A stretch of 49,550 bases of DNA, from NCBI RefSeq assembly GCF_013214165.1, contig NZ_JABSSM010000034.1:1-49550 (forward strand). Direction: 5' to 3'. Origin of the DNA: Shewanella sp. (lineage in GTDB: Bacteria > Pseudomonadota > Gammaproteobacteria > Enterobacterales > Shewanellaceae). The notes beneath the pieces are model-generated. The model saw only the letters and a list, made by a program, of their open reading frames with translations. It had not been told where the DNA came from and ran no database searches. Position numbers and translations under genes: made by a program. This document shows positions 38,150 to 47,750 of this stretch, piece after piece; the first letter of the stretch is position 1, and each line of letters starts with the position of its first letter.

Positions 38150-38169
38150 TACTGTTTTTATATACAGTA
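38150..38169 (+). promoter_or_regulatory. LexA (SOS) box upstream of dinB
   Basis: TACTGTTTTTATATACAGTA has the CTGT-N8-ACAG core and outer TA bases of the proteobacterial LexA operator. It lies 35 bp upstream of the dinB start, so dinB is inferred to be part of the SOS response. Confidence 0.85.
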
Positions 38170-38204
38170 TAGTGGTGTGAGAGGGCTTCTGTTTAGAGAG
38201 TGTT

Positions 38205-39314
38205 TTGAAAGCTGCTTTGAAAACTAATTTGAAGAAAATTATTCATATCGATATGGACTGCTATTTCGCCGCAGTCGAGATGCGCGACTTTCCAGAGTTG
38301 AGGGGCAAGCCTATAGCTGTGGGTGGGCGCAGTGATCGCCGCGGGGTGATTAGCACCTGTAACTATGAGGCGCGGGTCTTCGGTGTCCGTTCGGCCATGG
38401 CCTCTGGCTATGCGTTAAAACTCTGTCCCGATTTGGTACTGGTACCTGGTCGCATGTCAGTTTACAAAGAGATCTCGTTGCAGATCCGTGAAGTCCTTGC
38501 TCACTATACCGACCTGATTGAACCCCTCTCTCTGGATGAAGCTTATCTGGATGTCACCGACTGCACTCAATGTCAGGGCTCGGCAACCTTGATAGCAGCA
38601 GCCATCAGGCAAGAGATCTTCGAGGTAACAGGTCTCACTGCGTCTGCCGGGATCGCGCCAGTTAAATTTCTTGCCAAGGTCGCCTCAGATCTAAATAAAC
38701 CCAACGGGCAATATGTGATCACCCCGGATATGATCTCCCCTTTCGTGAAAAGCTTACCCCTGACTAAGATCCCTGGTGTGGGTAAGGTGACGGGCAAGAA
38801 GCTTGAGGATATAGGCCTTAAAACCTGCGGCGATCTGCAGGACTATCCACAGTCGGCCCTGATTGAGCGTTTCGGCAAGTTTGGCGCTGTCTTGATTGAA
38901 CGATCTCATGGGATAGATGATCGCAGTATCTCGCCACACAGGGAGCGTAAATCTGTGGGGGTCGAGACCACGCTGGCGAAGGATATCTATACCCTGGAGC
39001 AGTGCCATGGTGTGATGCCTCAGCTTATTCAGGAGTTAGCGGCGCGCATGACACGCAGCGCCAAAGATCGCAGCATCAATAAACAAGTGGTTAAGCTTAA
39101 ATTTAGTGATTTTAAACAGACCACCATAGAGCATAGGGCCGATGAAATGTCGGTGAAGCTCTTTTATGATCTGCTCGCACAAGCCCTGGAGCGTCAGCAG
39201 GGGAGAGGCATTCGTTTATTAGGCGTGTCGGTCGGCTTAGCGAGTCAGTCGGCGATTAACACCAGAGCGGCTGACAATGAAGTGAGAGAGTCGCAGATGG
39301 ACCTAGAATTTTAA
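38205..39314 (+). CDS. dinB: DNA polymerase IV
   Basis: DinB is a Y-family translesion DNA polymerase. The 369-residue protein has the catalytic [14 protein letters not shown], the [10 protein letters not shown] motif with its acidic residues, and the helix-hairpin-helix GVGKVTGKK stretch. It ends with a short tail lacking an obvious beta-clamp motif of the usual type, though the last residues (ESQMDLEF) resemble the clamp-binding QxxLxF. The start is TTG at 38205 with AGAG upstream; alternative TTG codons lie at 38217 and 38229. It is placed under a LexA box. Its last 100 bp are duplicated after the transposase at 40679. Confidence 0.93.
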   Translation: MKAALKTNLKKIIHIDMDCYFAAVEMRDFPELRGKPIAVGGRSDRRGVISTCNYEARVFGVRSAMASGYALKLCPDLVLVPGRMSVYKEISLQIREVLAHYTDLIEPLSLDEAYLDVTDCTQCQGSATLIAAAIRQEIFEVTGLTASAGIAPVKFLAKVASDLNKPNGQYVITPDMISPFVKSLPLTKIPGVGKVTGKKLEDIGLKTCGDLQDYPQSALIERFGKFGAVLIERSHGIDDRSISPHRERKSVGVETTLAKDIYTLEQCHGVMPQLIQELAARMTRSAKDRSINKQVVKLKFSDFKQTTIEHRADEMSVKLFYDLLAQALERQQGRGIRLLGVSVGLASQSAINTRAADNEVRESQMDLEF

Positions 39315-39336
39315 GATGTGACTAGGTACTAGGACA

Positions 39337-39388
39337 GAAATAGAGACAGGCATAGTTAATTGGAAATAGAGACAGGCATAGTTAATTG
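39337..39388 (+). repeat. 26-bp tandem duplication after dinB
   Basis: GAAATAGAGACAGGCATAGT plus six more bases occurs twice head to tail, at 39337-39362 and 39363-39388, without visible difference. It lies between dinB and the transposase hairpin. Confidence 0.9.
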
Positions 39389-39392
39389 ATGG

Positions 39393-39438
39393 ATCAAGTG
39401 TCACCTACTAAGCTTTAGGTATTACTTGATATAGGAGG
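39393..39438 (+). promoter_or_regulatory. Hairpin and ribosome site upstream of the intact transposase
   Basis: ATCAAGT at 39393-39399 pairs with ACTTGAT at 39424-39430, enclosing CCTACTAAGCTTTAGG, and AGGAGG follows at 39433-39438, eight bases before the ATG. The decayed copy near 16190 has the same plan with a different stem sequence. It may be the transposase recognition element or a translational switch. Confidence 0.6.
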
Positions 39439-39446
39439 CTACTACT

Positions 39447-40427
39447 ATGCCCCGTCCCCGAAATACTCAAATTAGTATTGAAGACACTTTATTCTACCAT
39501 TGCTGCAGCCGAACAGTTCGTCAAGCCTTCATAGCGGGAGTCGATGATTTTACAGGGAAATCTTATGAACATCGACGAGGCTGGATTGAAACTCAGATAC
39601 TCAATTTAGCTGGCGTGTTTGCTATTGATGTAGCGGCTTATGCGGTCATGAGTAATCATCTTCACCTGGTGCTGCGTATTGATATCGAACTTGCCAATAG
39701 GTGGAGTGACAGAGAGGTAGTAGAGCAGTGGCATCAAATATTTAAGGGCACAGAGCTAAGCCAGCAATTTGCCAAAGGTGAGGTGATCGAAGCCTATCAA
39801 GTCTCTCAATTGAAACACTTAATCGCCCAGTACCGGAGTCGATTAAGTGACATAAGCTGGTTTATGCGCTGTCTCAATGAGCCTATTGCCAGAAAAGCCA
39901 ATCTAGAAGATAACTGCACTGGGCATTTCTGGGAAGGGCGGTTCAAAAGCCAAGCGTTACTCGACGAAACCGCGGTGCTGGCTTGTATGGCATATGTAGA
40001 GCTCAATCCCATACGGGCAAAGATGGCCAATACACCAGAAACTTCAGACTACACCAGCCTTAAAATGAGAGTAAAGGCAGCATTAAAAGGCCAACAGCCG
40101 GCAAAGCTACTGCCTTTTATTGGGGATGAACGACTCAATCAATCTAAAGGCATTAACTTTTCACTCGGAGATTATCTAGAACTTGTAGATGCAACGGGCA
40201 GGATTATTCGAGATGACAAGCGTGGTGCAATACCTTTAAGTGCATCTAAGGTATTGACTAGACTGAACATTTCAGCAGATAGCTGGATAAAACTGACTTC
40301 TGAATTTGGTAAATTATTTCATGGCCCTGTAGGAACTTTGCAAGAGCTCACTAGCTATTGTGAACATTTAGATAAGAGACGGCGGCACTTTGCTAAGTGT
40401 TGTCAATATCTAGAACCTAGCAGATAA
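39447..40427 (+). CDS. REP-associated tyrosine transposase (Y1_Tnp family)
   Basis: The 326-residue protein is a single-strand transposase of the IS200/REP-associated type. The HUH metal motif is His71-Leu-His73 in MSNHLHLVLR. A candidate catalytic Tyr is Tyr129 in LIAQYRSRLSD. The family stretches NCTGHFWEGRFKS and AYVELNPIRAKMA follow. Length matches the larger members of this class, which move or nick palindromic intergenic repeats. The gene appears intact. Its element is marked by an upstream hairpin and by sequence continuing to about 40664, shared with the decayed copy at 16263. It separates dinB from a duplicated dinB end. Confidence 0.9.
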   Translation: MPRPRNTQISIEDTLFYHCCSRTVRQAFIAGVDDFTGKSYEHRRGWIETQILNLAGVFAIDVAAYAVMSNHLHLVLRIDIELANRWSDREVVEQWHQIFKGTELSQQFAKGEVIEAYQVSQLKHLIAQYRSRLSDISWFMRCLNEPIARKANLEDNCTGHFWEGRFKSQALLDETAVLACMAYVELNPIRAKMANTPETSDYTSLKMRVKAALKGQQPAKLLPFIGDERLNQSKGINFSLGDYLELVDATGRIIRDDKRGAIPLSASKVLTRLNISADSWIKLTSEFGKLFHGPVGTLQELTSYCEHLDKRRRHFAKCCQYLEPSR

Positions 40428-40678
40428 CTAGATACAATCAATTCACTTCCCCCCTTTTTTCCTCCTCAATCATTTGTGGTAACAGGTTATGCCTGAAAAT
40501 CGCTATTTTGTCTTAAATATCCCCATTGTTTGAGTTTTACAGATTTAATATATGATGTTATCGGCAATAGCCAACGTTTAATCAAGTCGAGTTGAAACCT
40601 GATGCCATTGCTTGTTGAATTCGAGTTATATGATTGATTTATAATGGCTGGCTTGATTTTATTAGGCTTGATTTTATT
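40428..40678 (+). other. 3' part of the transposase element, with a 15-bp tandem repeat
   Basis: TGCCTGAAAATCG at about 40489 and several blocks to 40664 have counterparts after the decayed copy at 16829-16995. This marks the element beyond its coding part. GGCTTGATTTTATT occurs twice in tandem, at 40650 and 40665. There is no gene. Confidence 0.6.
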
Positions 40679-40778
40679 GGCTTAGTGAGTCGGTCGGCGG
40701 TTAACACCAGAGCGGCAGACAATTGAAGTGAGAGAGTCGCAGATAGACCTAGAGTTTTAAGATGTAACTAGGTACTAG
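40679..40778 (+). pseudogene. Duplicated dinB 3' end
   Basis: This stretch matches 39234-39332, the last 80 bp of dinB and 18 bp beyond, with several base changes and one inserted base (CAATTGAAG instead of CAATGAAG). The frame is lost. It lies after the transposase element, so dinB-derived sequence flanks the element on both sides. Confidence 0.88.
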
Positions 40779-40782
40779 ATTT

Positions 40783-40812
40783 GAGTTCCTAGGTACTAGC
40801 ACCTAAGAACTC
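40783..40812 (-). terminator. Hairpin after pepD
   Basis: GAGTTCCTAGGT pairs with ACCTAAGAACTC (one mismatch) around six bases, 11 bp beyond the pepD stop. No T run follows on the minus strand, so terminator function is only likely. Confidence 0.5.
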
Positions 40813-40822
40813 GACACCTTGT

Positions 40823-42283
40823 TTAGCCTTTCTCTGGAATGCGTTCCAGAACTGCTAATAGCAGCTTGTAGTACTGGCCTACAGTCTCTATGAGTACCTT
40901 CTCATCAGGACTATGTGGGTAGCGGATAGTTGGACCAATCGAGACCATGTCCATTTCAGGGTAAGGTTTCTTAAACAGTCCACACTCAAGACCGGCATGG
41001 ATCACCATGATCACCGGCTTCTTGTTGTAGATGTCGTCATAGGTTTCACGCACCAGGGCCATCACGGGTGAGCTGTTGTCTGGCTTCCATCCCGGGTAAG
41101 CACCGCTGAACTCTATTTCGACGCCGGCTAAGTTTGTCAGTGAGGTTAATACGCTCTCAACTTCTTCACGACCTGAATCTATCAGTGAGCGAATTAAGCA
41201 TAGGATCTCAACGCTCTGTGTTTCTGTGCTGATGACGCCGACATTTAATGAAGTCTCAGTAACACCTTCAACCTCATCACTCATGCGAACTACGCCATTT
41301 GGACAAGCATTGAGTAGGTCAACCAGCATATTCTGAGTATCTTCACTCATGACTTGCTTGGCCGCAGATACTTCGGCGAGTTCGAGTACCATATGGGGAT
41401 CGGCAATGGCGAGCTCAGCCCTTATAAGCGCCTGAAACTCTTGGATCTGAGTCTCAAGTTTAGCGATATTTTCAGCGGGTAGCATAAAGCTGACACTGGC
41501 TTCACGGGGGATAGCGTTACGCAGAGAGCCACCGGTGAAGTTAGTTAACTCCAACGCCAAGTCATCGGCATGGTTAAACAGGAAACGGGCCAGCAACTTG
41601 TTAGCATTACCCCGTCCAAGATGTATGTTCACACCCGAATGGCCGCCTTTTAAACCCGATAGGGTCAAGGTGTATGTCGAGTTACTCGATTCTGGGGCTT
41701 GCCACACCATAGGCACACTGATCTGGGCATCCACACCACCGGCACAACCCATGTAGATCTCGCCCTCTTGCTCAGAATCTGTGTTAATTAGGATCTCGGC
41801 ATCCAGATAACCGGCTTCCAGGCCAAAAGCGCCTGTCATACCCGCTTCTTCATCGATAGTTAACAGGACTTCCAATGGGCCGTGGGGGATATCATCTGAG
41901 CCTAAAACGGCTAATGCCGACGCCATGCCTATGCCATTGTCAGAACCCAGAGTCGTGCCCTGAGCCTTAACCCAATCACCATCCACGTAGGGAATGATAG
42001 GATCTTTCTCAAAGTCATGAACCTTATCTGAGTTCTTCTGTGGCACCATGTCGATATGGGCCTGTAGGACCACAGTCTTACGGTTTTCCATGCCCGGCGT
42101 GGCAGGTTTCTTGATGATGAGGTTACCGACTTTATCTTCAACAACTTCAAGTTGCTTATCTCGCGCCCAAGCTTGAATGTGCTCGCTGAGCGCTTGTTCA
42201 TGCTTAGAAGGATGTGGGATCGCACAGATTTGATCGAACCACTGCCAGAGTGCTTGAGGTTGTAATTGGCTTATTGCTGTCAC
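40823..42283 (-). CDS. pepD: Aminoacyl-histidine dipeptidase (cytosol non-specific dipeptidase)
   Basis: PepD is a zinc-dependent peptidase of family M20 that splits dipeptides including carnosine-type substrates in the cytoplasm. The protein has 486 residues, as in E. coli (485). Visible motifs are VLQAHIDMVP with the metal His/Asp, LGSDNGIGMA, and the catalytic TIDEEAGMTGAFGL. A conserved GG-HSGVNIH stretch (GLKGGHSGV) and the dimer domain follow, then VIHAGLECGLF with the last ligand. The start is a GTG at 42283, with AGGGGAA upstream; an upstream frame of 23 codons is outside the family. Confidence 0.94.
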   Translation of the reverse strand: MTAISQLQPQALWQWFDQICAIPHPSKHEQALSEHIQAWARDKQLEVVEDKVGNLIIKKPATPGMENRKTVVLQAHIDMVPQKNSDKVHDFEKDPIIPYVDGDWVKAQGTTLGSDNGIGMASALAVLGSDDIPHGPLEVLLTIDEEAGMTGAFGLEAGYLDAEILINTDSEQEGEIYMGCAGGVDAQISVPMVWQAPESSNSTYTLTLSGLKGGHSGVNIHLGRGNANKLLARFLFNHADDLALELTNFTGGSLRNAIPREASVSFMLPAENIAKLETQIQEFQALIRAELAIADPHMVLELAEVSAAKQVMSEDTQNMLVDLLNACPNGVVRMSDEVEGVTETSLNVGVISTETQSVEILCLIRSLIDSGREEVESVLTSLTNLAGVEIEFSGAYPGWKPDNSSPVMALVRETYDDIYNKKPVIMVIHAGLECGLFKKPYPEMDMVSIGPTIRYPHSPDEKVLIETVGQYYKLLLAVLERIPEKG

Positions 42284-42584
42284 AGATAATTCCCCTGTTA
42301 AAAACGACTTGGAGGCTAAGTTTAACCGCATTCTATCACAGCTAAACGCCAAGATTATCAGACGAACTGTTTGCCTATGTAAAGACTGAGATACAAAGTT
42401 TCCAGCAATATTTTATCGGCACTTGGCATCGGCCTCACTTAAGTGAATAATGACTTTTAATGAATGCATTATTAAAGTGCGTAAAATTATAAAATATGTG
42501 TTCTGTAATGACGCATTTAAAACAGTATTTTATCTGCAACTTATAGAATCTAATGATACGATCTCACAAGCAGAAGGATGGTTC

Positions 42585-44132
42585 ATGGCTCAGGTTAATT
42601 TTGTTGATGTACTCGATGATGACGCGATCTTCGAAGGCAGTGGTTGGGATGCTCTGGTGGTCGTGGCCACAGATATTAGTCAATCTGGTTTTGACGAGGT
42701 GACATTACTGGCGGAGCATGGCGCTAAGGTCGACAAACGCGTAGGACAATCGCCGACCCTGTTGTTTGCCCCTGGACTGGCTGGTGGTCGTTTGATCATC
42801 TCACCGGTGAAGAACAGTCAGGATGATTTTGAAGACGTGCGTATCTTTGCCGATGCAACGAGAGCGGGCATTAAGCTAGCCAAAGATGCCGGTGCTATTC
42901 GGCCTTTACTGGTTGTCGCCAGCGACAGTGATGAGCGCTATCAATTTTCTACCCAAGTCGCCGCCCTATCTTGTGGTCAGGAGTTGTGGCAATCCCTTGA
43001 GCGAAGAGAGAGCAGCGGTGATACTGCAGCATTCGAGGCTATAGGCCTGTTTAATTCGACCCAAGCCAGCCAGAGTCTGAATGCCATAGAGGCGGGCAGA
43101 AACTTAGCCAGAGACTTGTGTGGTACTGAGCCTGAGCGCATGTCTGCAGCGGCCTTTGCCGATTACTGTGTTGCTGCCTATCAAGATTCAGGTCTCAAGG
43201 TTTGTGTCGTTGAAGACCGAGATGTATTGGAGCGGGATTACCCCCTGCTCAGCGCCGTAGGCCGCTCCTCATTTGCAGTTTCCAGACATCAACCCCGTGT
43301 GGTTAAGCTTGAGTATGTTGGCGAGGGCGAGATAGAACATACCTACTTCTATGCGGGAAAAGGCGTTATTTATGATACTGGCGGCGCCGATATCAAGGTT
43401 GCCGGTGGCATGGCTGGCATGAGCCGAGACAAGGGCGGGGCTGCGGCAGTCGCCGGGTTGATGAAGACACTCTCCATGCTTAAGCCAAAGGGGATCCGTG
43501 TGGTTGCAGAACTTGGCTTGGTGCGTAACAGTATAGGCAGCGAAGCCTTCGTTACCGACGAGATCATCACGAGTCATGCGGGCGTTAGAGTCAGAATTGG
43601 CAATACCGATGCAGAGGGCCGTCTGGTGCTGGCAGATCTGCTGTCACATCTGAGGATCAAGGCAGAAAAATCTGTTAAGCCAGAGTTGTTTTCGGTGGCG
43701 ACATTAACCGGCCATGTGGTGCGCTGCTTCGGCGGCTATACTGCCACCGTAGAAAATGCGGTGGCCAAGCAGGCGGGCGTGGCGGCTCGTATGGCGAACT
43801 TAGCTCTGTCCTGGGGCGAGCCTATCGAGCAGTCTGTGCTGCGTCGTGAAGATTTTGCCATGATAGTCGACCCATCGGGCGCGGCGGATATACTCTCATC
43901 CAATAATGGGCCGTCATCGATAACGGCTCGAGGTCATCAGTATCCGGCCGCTTTCCTCCTAGAAGCATCGGGTTTGAATGCTCATGGCCTGCAATCTGAT
44001 AAGCCAATGGCCTTCACTCATATAGATATCGCGGGCAGTGCTACGGTCGGCCATCCGCTTTATGGTAGCCCGACGGCCACGCCACTGGTCGGTCTGTTTC
44101 AATACATGACCAATCACATGATCAGAAGATGA
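42585..44132 (+). CDS. M17 leucyl aminopeptidase family protein
   Basis: The protein of 515 residues is a zinc/manganese aminopeptidase of family M17, which removes N-terminal residues from peptides in the cytoplasm. The N-terminal domain (about 1-170) is variable. The catalytic domain has AGKGVIYDTGGADIK with the metal Lys and Asp, MSRDKGGAAAV, and the family signature NTDAEGRLVLAD. It resembles the PepB/PepA group, but is longer than PepB and diverged, so I leave it unnamed. AAGGATGG lies before the ATG at 42585; the frame is open upstream but that part is not family-like. It runs divergently from pepD. Confidence 0.9.
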   Translation: MAQVNFVDVLDDDAIFEGSGWDALVVVATDISQSGFDEVTLLAEHGAKVDKRVGQSPTLLFAPGLAGGRLIISPVKNSQDDFEDVRIFADATRAGIKLAKDAGAIRPLLVVASDSDERYQFSTQVAALSCGQELWQSLERRESSGDTAAFEAIGLFNSTQASQSLNAIEAGRNLARDLCGTEPERMSAAAFADYCVAAYQDSGLKVCVVEDRDVLERDYPLLSAVGRSSFAVSRHQPRVVKLEYVGEGEIEHTYFYAGKGVIYDTGGADIKVAGGMAGMSRDKGGAAAVAGLMKTLSMLKPKGIRVVAELGLVRNSIGSEAFVTDEIITSHAGVRVRIGNTDAEGRLVLADLLSHLRIKAEKSVKPELFSVATLTGHVVRCFGGYTATVENAVAKQAGVAARMANLALSWGEPIEQSVLRREDFAMIVDPSGAADILSSNNGPSSITARGHQYPAAFLLEASGLNAHGLQSDKPMAFTHIDIAGSATVGHPLYGSPTATPLVGLFQYMTNHMIRR

Positions 44133-44322
44133 TTGAGGAATATGTGATGGTTTATGGCTACCCGCAGCCATAAACCTATTTATTAATACTTACCGTCGAG
44201 TGGCTTATTTTTGTCATAAGTTTTCATTATGTCGCCAAAAATAGACTTATAGATTTAAAACTCACGACTCTGTTGTAAAATTACGCGTTTTAGCGTCGAT
44301 ACGGCCTGATTTTTACGTTTTA

Positions 44323-44371
44323 TTAATCTAGATCAAATAATGGTTGTAATAAAACTACATATATCTATAAT
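44323..44371 (+). promoter_or_regulatory. FNR/EtrA-like box and -10 element
   Basis: TTAATCTAGATCAA at 44323-44336 differs in one base from the FNR consensus TTGAT-N4-ATCAA. A perfect -10 hexamer, TATAAT, lies at 44366-44371. The centre of the box is about 48 bases before the expected transcription start, a little more than the usual 41.5. The spacing makes it plausible but not certain. Confidence 0.5.
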
Positions 44372-44553
44372 GACGGCATTGATTAGGCAGACAGCCTCTT
44401 TCAATAACGTCTATCCAGGAAGGATAATTCTCCAAGGAATCGAGCGACAAGTTGACTCTAGCGTGTTTTTTGTCTTTTAGAGGCCTTATCCGCTGACAAT
44501 TAAGCATGAATGGTTAGAGTAATTTAATTACAACTTTGTTAGGAGTATTAACG

Positions 44554-44652
44554 ATGTCTTATACTGGAATGCAGTACGTTTATTGGCAAAATACCTGGTT
44601 ATGTCCCCAGACTTTGCGTGGCGGCTTGTACCCGATGAGCTTCAAGGGCTAA
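44554..44652 (+). CDS. Possible small protein or leader peptide, 32 aa
   Basis: An ATG with AGGAG nine bases upstream opens 32 codons reading MSYTGMQYVYWQNTW, then ...SFKG. The peptide is rich in Tyr and Trp and has no membrane segment or signal peptide. Its distance from the FNR-like promoter (about 180 bp) and the terminator at 44890 suggest a small transcription unit. The strong ribosome site is the main support. I recognise no family, and it could be a remnant of a longer gene. Confidence 0.4.
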   Translation: MSYTGMQYVYWQNTWLCPQTLRGGLYPMSFKG

Positions 44653-45095
44653 CCCTCCTTGTTGTATCAGTTTCAAGGGCTAACTACCCTGTTATCTACT
44701 TCACTATCTTGAATATTGATTGATAACCATCCAGTTACCATCCATCAACCTTAATCCCTTTTTGGGGTCTTTAGACTCAAGAGGTTTGTTGTTAAGTTAT
44801 TCAATTAAATGTTGAATATCTGAATGATTAGCCGGTGTAACTGTTAGCGCGGAAACTCTTTCCTTTCGGAACGCTTGAAATTAGTCGTTGCCTGCTCATT
44901 GAGCAGGCTTTTTTTTGCCTTTTATCCTGCATTTTATGGCGCAAGATGGCGGATCCAATCTAGCTGAATTCAGTTTGAAGACTTGCTGTCTTGCTGTGTT
45001 TGCCTTTCAGTGTTTGTTATTTAGATGGATTTCACTGACTATAGACATATTCAGATCACATGTTTCAAAATACTCATATTCAGGGATTGAACGTC
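44653..45095. other. Intergenic region before the purine permease
   Basis: No gene is visible. TTTCAAGGGCTAAC (or near it) occurs twice, at about 44640 and 44673. GGAAACTCTTTCC and other small hairpins are near 44850, then comes the terminator at 44890. The permease promoter should lie in the last 180 bp. Confidence 0.55.
44890..44916 (+). terminator. Strong terminator before the purine permease
   Basis: GCCTGCTC, an ATT loop, then GAGCAGGC and eight T form a canonical Rho-independent terminator. No annotated gene lies directly upstream on this strand, so it must end the transcript of the small unit at 44.3-44.7 kb or act as an attenuator for the permease. Confidence 0.9.
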
Positions 45096-46385
45096 ATGTT
45101 AGAGAAACTATTTAAACTCAAAGACAACCATACATCGTTAAAACAGGAGGCGGTGGCTGGGTTAACCACATTTTTGACCATGGCCTATATTCTATTCGTT
45201 AATCCCATGATGCTTGCCGATGCGGGCATGGATCATGGCGCCGTGTTTGTGGCGACATGTCTGGCCGCGGCAATTGGTTGTTTGATCATGGGCATAGTGG
45301 CTAATTATCCCATCGCCTTGGCTCCGGGCATGGGTCTCAATGCCTTCTTCACTTATACCGTGGTTGGCGAGATGGGTTACACCTGGGAGACGGCGCTTGG
45401 AGCGGTATTCTTATCGGGTATTTGTTTTCTGATCCTCTCTTTGGTGAGAATACGAGAGTGGATAGTCAACAGTATTCCTATGTCTTTGAGGCTTGGCATC
45501 GCCGCAGGAATAGGCTTATTCCTCGCTCTGATTGGTTTGAAAAGTGCCGGGATAGTGGTGGCGAGCCCTGTGACTCTAGTGACCATGGGAGATATCACCG
45601 CGTTTCCTGCCGTGATGGCGGCGCTGGGCTTCTTCTTGATCATCGCCATGGTGCAACGGGGGATGAAATCGGCTGTGGTGGTGAGTATTCTGTCCATTAC
45701 CATTCTTGGATTGCTGTTTGGCGACGTGCAATATACCGGGGTGCTTGCTATGCCTCCCTCCATCATGCCGACTTTTATGAAGATGGATCTTGCCAGTGTG
45801 CTAGATATCAGCATGTTATCGGTTGTATTTGCCTTCTTGTTTGTCGACCTGTTCGATACCTCAGGTACCTTAGTCGCCGTGGCGCAGCGAGGCGGATTCC
45901 TGGATGATAAGGGCCGTCTGCCCAGGCTTAAACGCGCATTAACAGCCGACAGCACGGCCACCATAGCCGGTGCCATGTTAGGTACTTCGACAACGACCAG
46001 CTATATCGAGTCAACTGCGGGTGTCAGTGCTGGTGGCCGTACGGGCTTAACCGCTGTGGTGGTTGGTTTTCTTTTCTTACTCTCGCTATTTATCTCACCA
46101 CTGGCTGGCATGGTGCCTGCCTACGCTACGGCGGGGACTCTGTTTTATGTGGCGATTCTGATGATGTCAGGCCTGATCCATGTGGAGTGGGAAGACTTGA
46201 CCGAAGCCGCACCCGTTGTCGTGGTCTGTATCTTGATGCCACTGACATTTTCTATTGCGACTGGGATAGCCATGGGGTTTATTTCCTACGCGGTGATCAA
46301 GTTGATTAGTGGTCGTTATAAAGATCTCAGTGTCGGCGTAGTGGTGTTGGCCGCACTCTTTATCGCGAAATTTATCTATGGCTAA
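45096..46385 (+). CDS. NCS2-family purine permease
   Basis: The 429-residue membrane protein belongs to the AzgA-type branch of the nucleobase-cation symporters (NCS2), which take up adenine, guanine or hypoxanthine. Motifs are LTTFLTMAYILFVNP, APGMGLNAFFTYTVV with the conserved N-terminal substrate site, FLFVDLFDTSGTLVAVA, and TSTTTSYIESTAGV. About 12-14 hydrophobic segments are present. The start at 45096 gives MLEKLFKLKDN, with AGGGA about nine bases upstream. Substrate is inferred from family. No regulator is adjacent. Confidence 0.9.
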   Translation: MLEKLFKLKDNHTSLKQEAVAGLTTFLTMAYILFVNPMMLADAGMDHGAVFVATCLAAAIGCLIMGIVANYPIALAPGMGLNAFFTYTVVGEMGYTWETALGAVFLSGICFLILSLVRIREWIVNSIPMSLRLGIAAGIGLFLALIGLKSAGIVVASPVTLVTMGDITAFPAVMAALGFFLIIAMVQRGMKSAVVVSILSITILGLLFGDVQYTGVLAMPPSIMPTFMKMDLASVLDISMLSVVFAFLFVDLFDTSGTLVAVAQRGGFLDDKGRLPRLKRALTADSTATIAGAMLGTSTTTSYIESTAGVSAGGRTGLTAVVVGFLFLLSLFISPLAGMVPAYATAGTLFYVAILMMSGLIHVEWEDLTEAAPVVVVCILMPLTFSIATGIAMGFISYAVIKLISGRYKDLSVGVVVLAALFIAKFIYG

Positions 46386-46569
46386 CAGGGAGTCAAAGTC
46401 GAAACTAAAGTGAATATTGATGATTAAAATTAATTGAAGATCATACAGTGTATGGCCTTTATTTATGATTTTTATTCACAATGGCATGGTTTTAACGCTT
46501 CTTTTACCCAGCTGACTACCATTTGTCCTCAGGATTGGGTATAACGCTAAGTTCGGCTCTTTTTTTATA

Positions 46570-47694
46570 ATGATAATGAATTTAAGTGAGATTGGTTACC
46601 GCCGCGTAGTGGTAAAATTGGGCACGAGTGTACTGACATCCGGCAGTAAGCAGCTAGATAAGGCACACATGGTCGAGTTAGCAAGGCAGATGGCGACGCT
46701 GATGAAAGCGGGCGTCGAAGTCGTCTTGTGTACTTCGGGGGCGATAGCGGCAGGGCGAGAACACTTAGGTTTCCCTGAACTTGCCGATACGCTAGCCAAT
46801 AAACAACTATTGGCGGCCGTTGGTCAGAGTCAGCTTATTCTAGCCTGGTCACAACTTTTCAGCATCTATGGCTTACACGTGGGCCAGATGCTGCTCACTC
46901 GCGCCGATCTTCACGATCGGGAGCGCTACCTCAACGCCAGAGATACACTCAATGCACTGCTCGCTCATGGCATTATACCCATCATCAATGAGAATGATGC
47001 GGTGGCGACCAATGAGATTAAGGTGGGGGATAACGATAACCTCTCGGCTAGAGCGGCGCTGCTTTGTGATGCAGACCTGCTTATCTTGTTAACGGATCAG
47101 CAGGGCTTATTCGATGCCGACCCTCGCTCAAATCCCGATGCCAAGCTTATCAAGCAAGTGGTCAATATCGATGACAGCCTGCGCATGTTAGCCGGCGGCG
47201 CCGTGTCTGGTCTGGGAACCGGTGGCATGGCGACCAAGCTACAAGCGGCGGATATTGCCCGCCGGGCAGGCGTCGAGGTGGTTATTGCCTCGGGTCATCA
47301 TCCCCAGGTGATACAAAAATCTGTCTGTAAGGAGCCCGTAGGCACTCATTTCACCGCGTTGGAAAACCCGCTGGAGAGCCGTAAACAGTGGATTTTAGCG
47401 GGCCAAGCCACTAAAGGTAAACTGGTGCTCGATCGAGGTGCGGTATTGGCAGTGACGCACAAAGGACGAAGCTTACTCTCTAAAGGCATTATTGAAGTGC
47501 AGGGAGAGTTCGAACGCGGGGCGACTCTGCAGCTTATTGACCGTGACGGTAAAGAATATGCCAGAGGCATGAGCCGTTATAGCGCTAAAGATCTTATCAA
47601 GATAGCGGGGGAGCATTCAGACGATATCGAGTCTCTGCTCGGCTATGACTATGGCGATGCCATCGTGCATCGCAACGATATGGTCGTTCTTTAA
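46570..47694 (+). CDS. proB: Glutamate 5-kinase
   Basis: ProB phosphorylates glutamate, the first and feedback-controlled step of proline synthesis. The 374-residue protein has an amino-acid kinase domain (about 1-260) with [18 protein letters not shown], and the NENDAVAT motif, followed by a PUA domain (about 280-365). The start at 46570 is an ATG; another ATG lies two codons later (MNLSEIG). It is followed by proA after 56 bp, forming the usual proBA operon. No ribosome site is very clear. Confidence 0.95.
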   Translation: MIMNLSEIGYRRVVVKLGTSVLTSGSKQLDKAHMVELARQMATLMKAGVEVVLCTSGAIAAGREHLGFPELADTLANKQLLAAVGQSQLILAWSQLFSIYGLHVGQMLLTRADLHDRERYLNARDTLNALLAHGIIPIINENDAVATNEIKVGDNDNLSARAALLCDADLLILLTDQQGLFDADPRSNPDAKLIKQVVNIDDSLRMLAGGAVSGLGTGGMATKLQAADIARRAGVEVVIASGHHPQVIQKSVCKEPVGTHFTALENPLESRKQWILAGQATKGKLVLDRGAVLAVTHKGRSLLSKGIIEVQGEFERGATLQLIDRDGKEYARGMSRYSAKDLIKIAGEHSDDIESLLGYDYGDAIVHRNDMVVL

Positions 47695-47750
47695 AACGAA
47701 AGTGAATGGATCTAAGCGACGGATCCTTCGGCAATTTAGGATGAAGAGAC

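Noticed and set aside
44740..44916. Purine riboswitch before the purine permease
   Set aside because: I could not find the conserved three-way junction bases of that class; only a simple terminator and small hairpins are seen.
45377..45976. Long minus-strand frame of 199 codons inside the purine permease
   Set aside because: It is the mirror of a clear membrane transporter gene; the protein has no family features.
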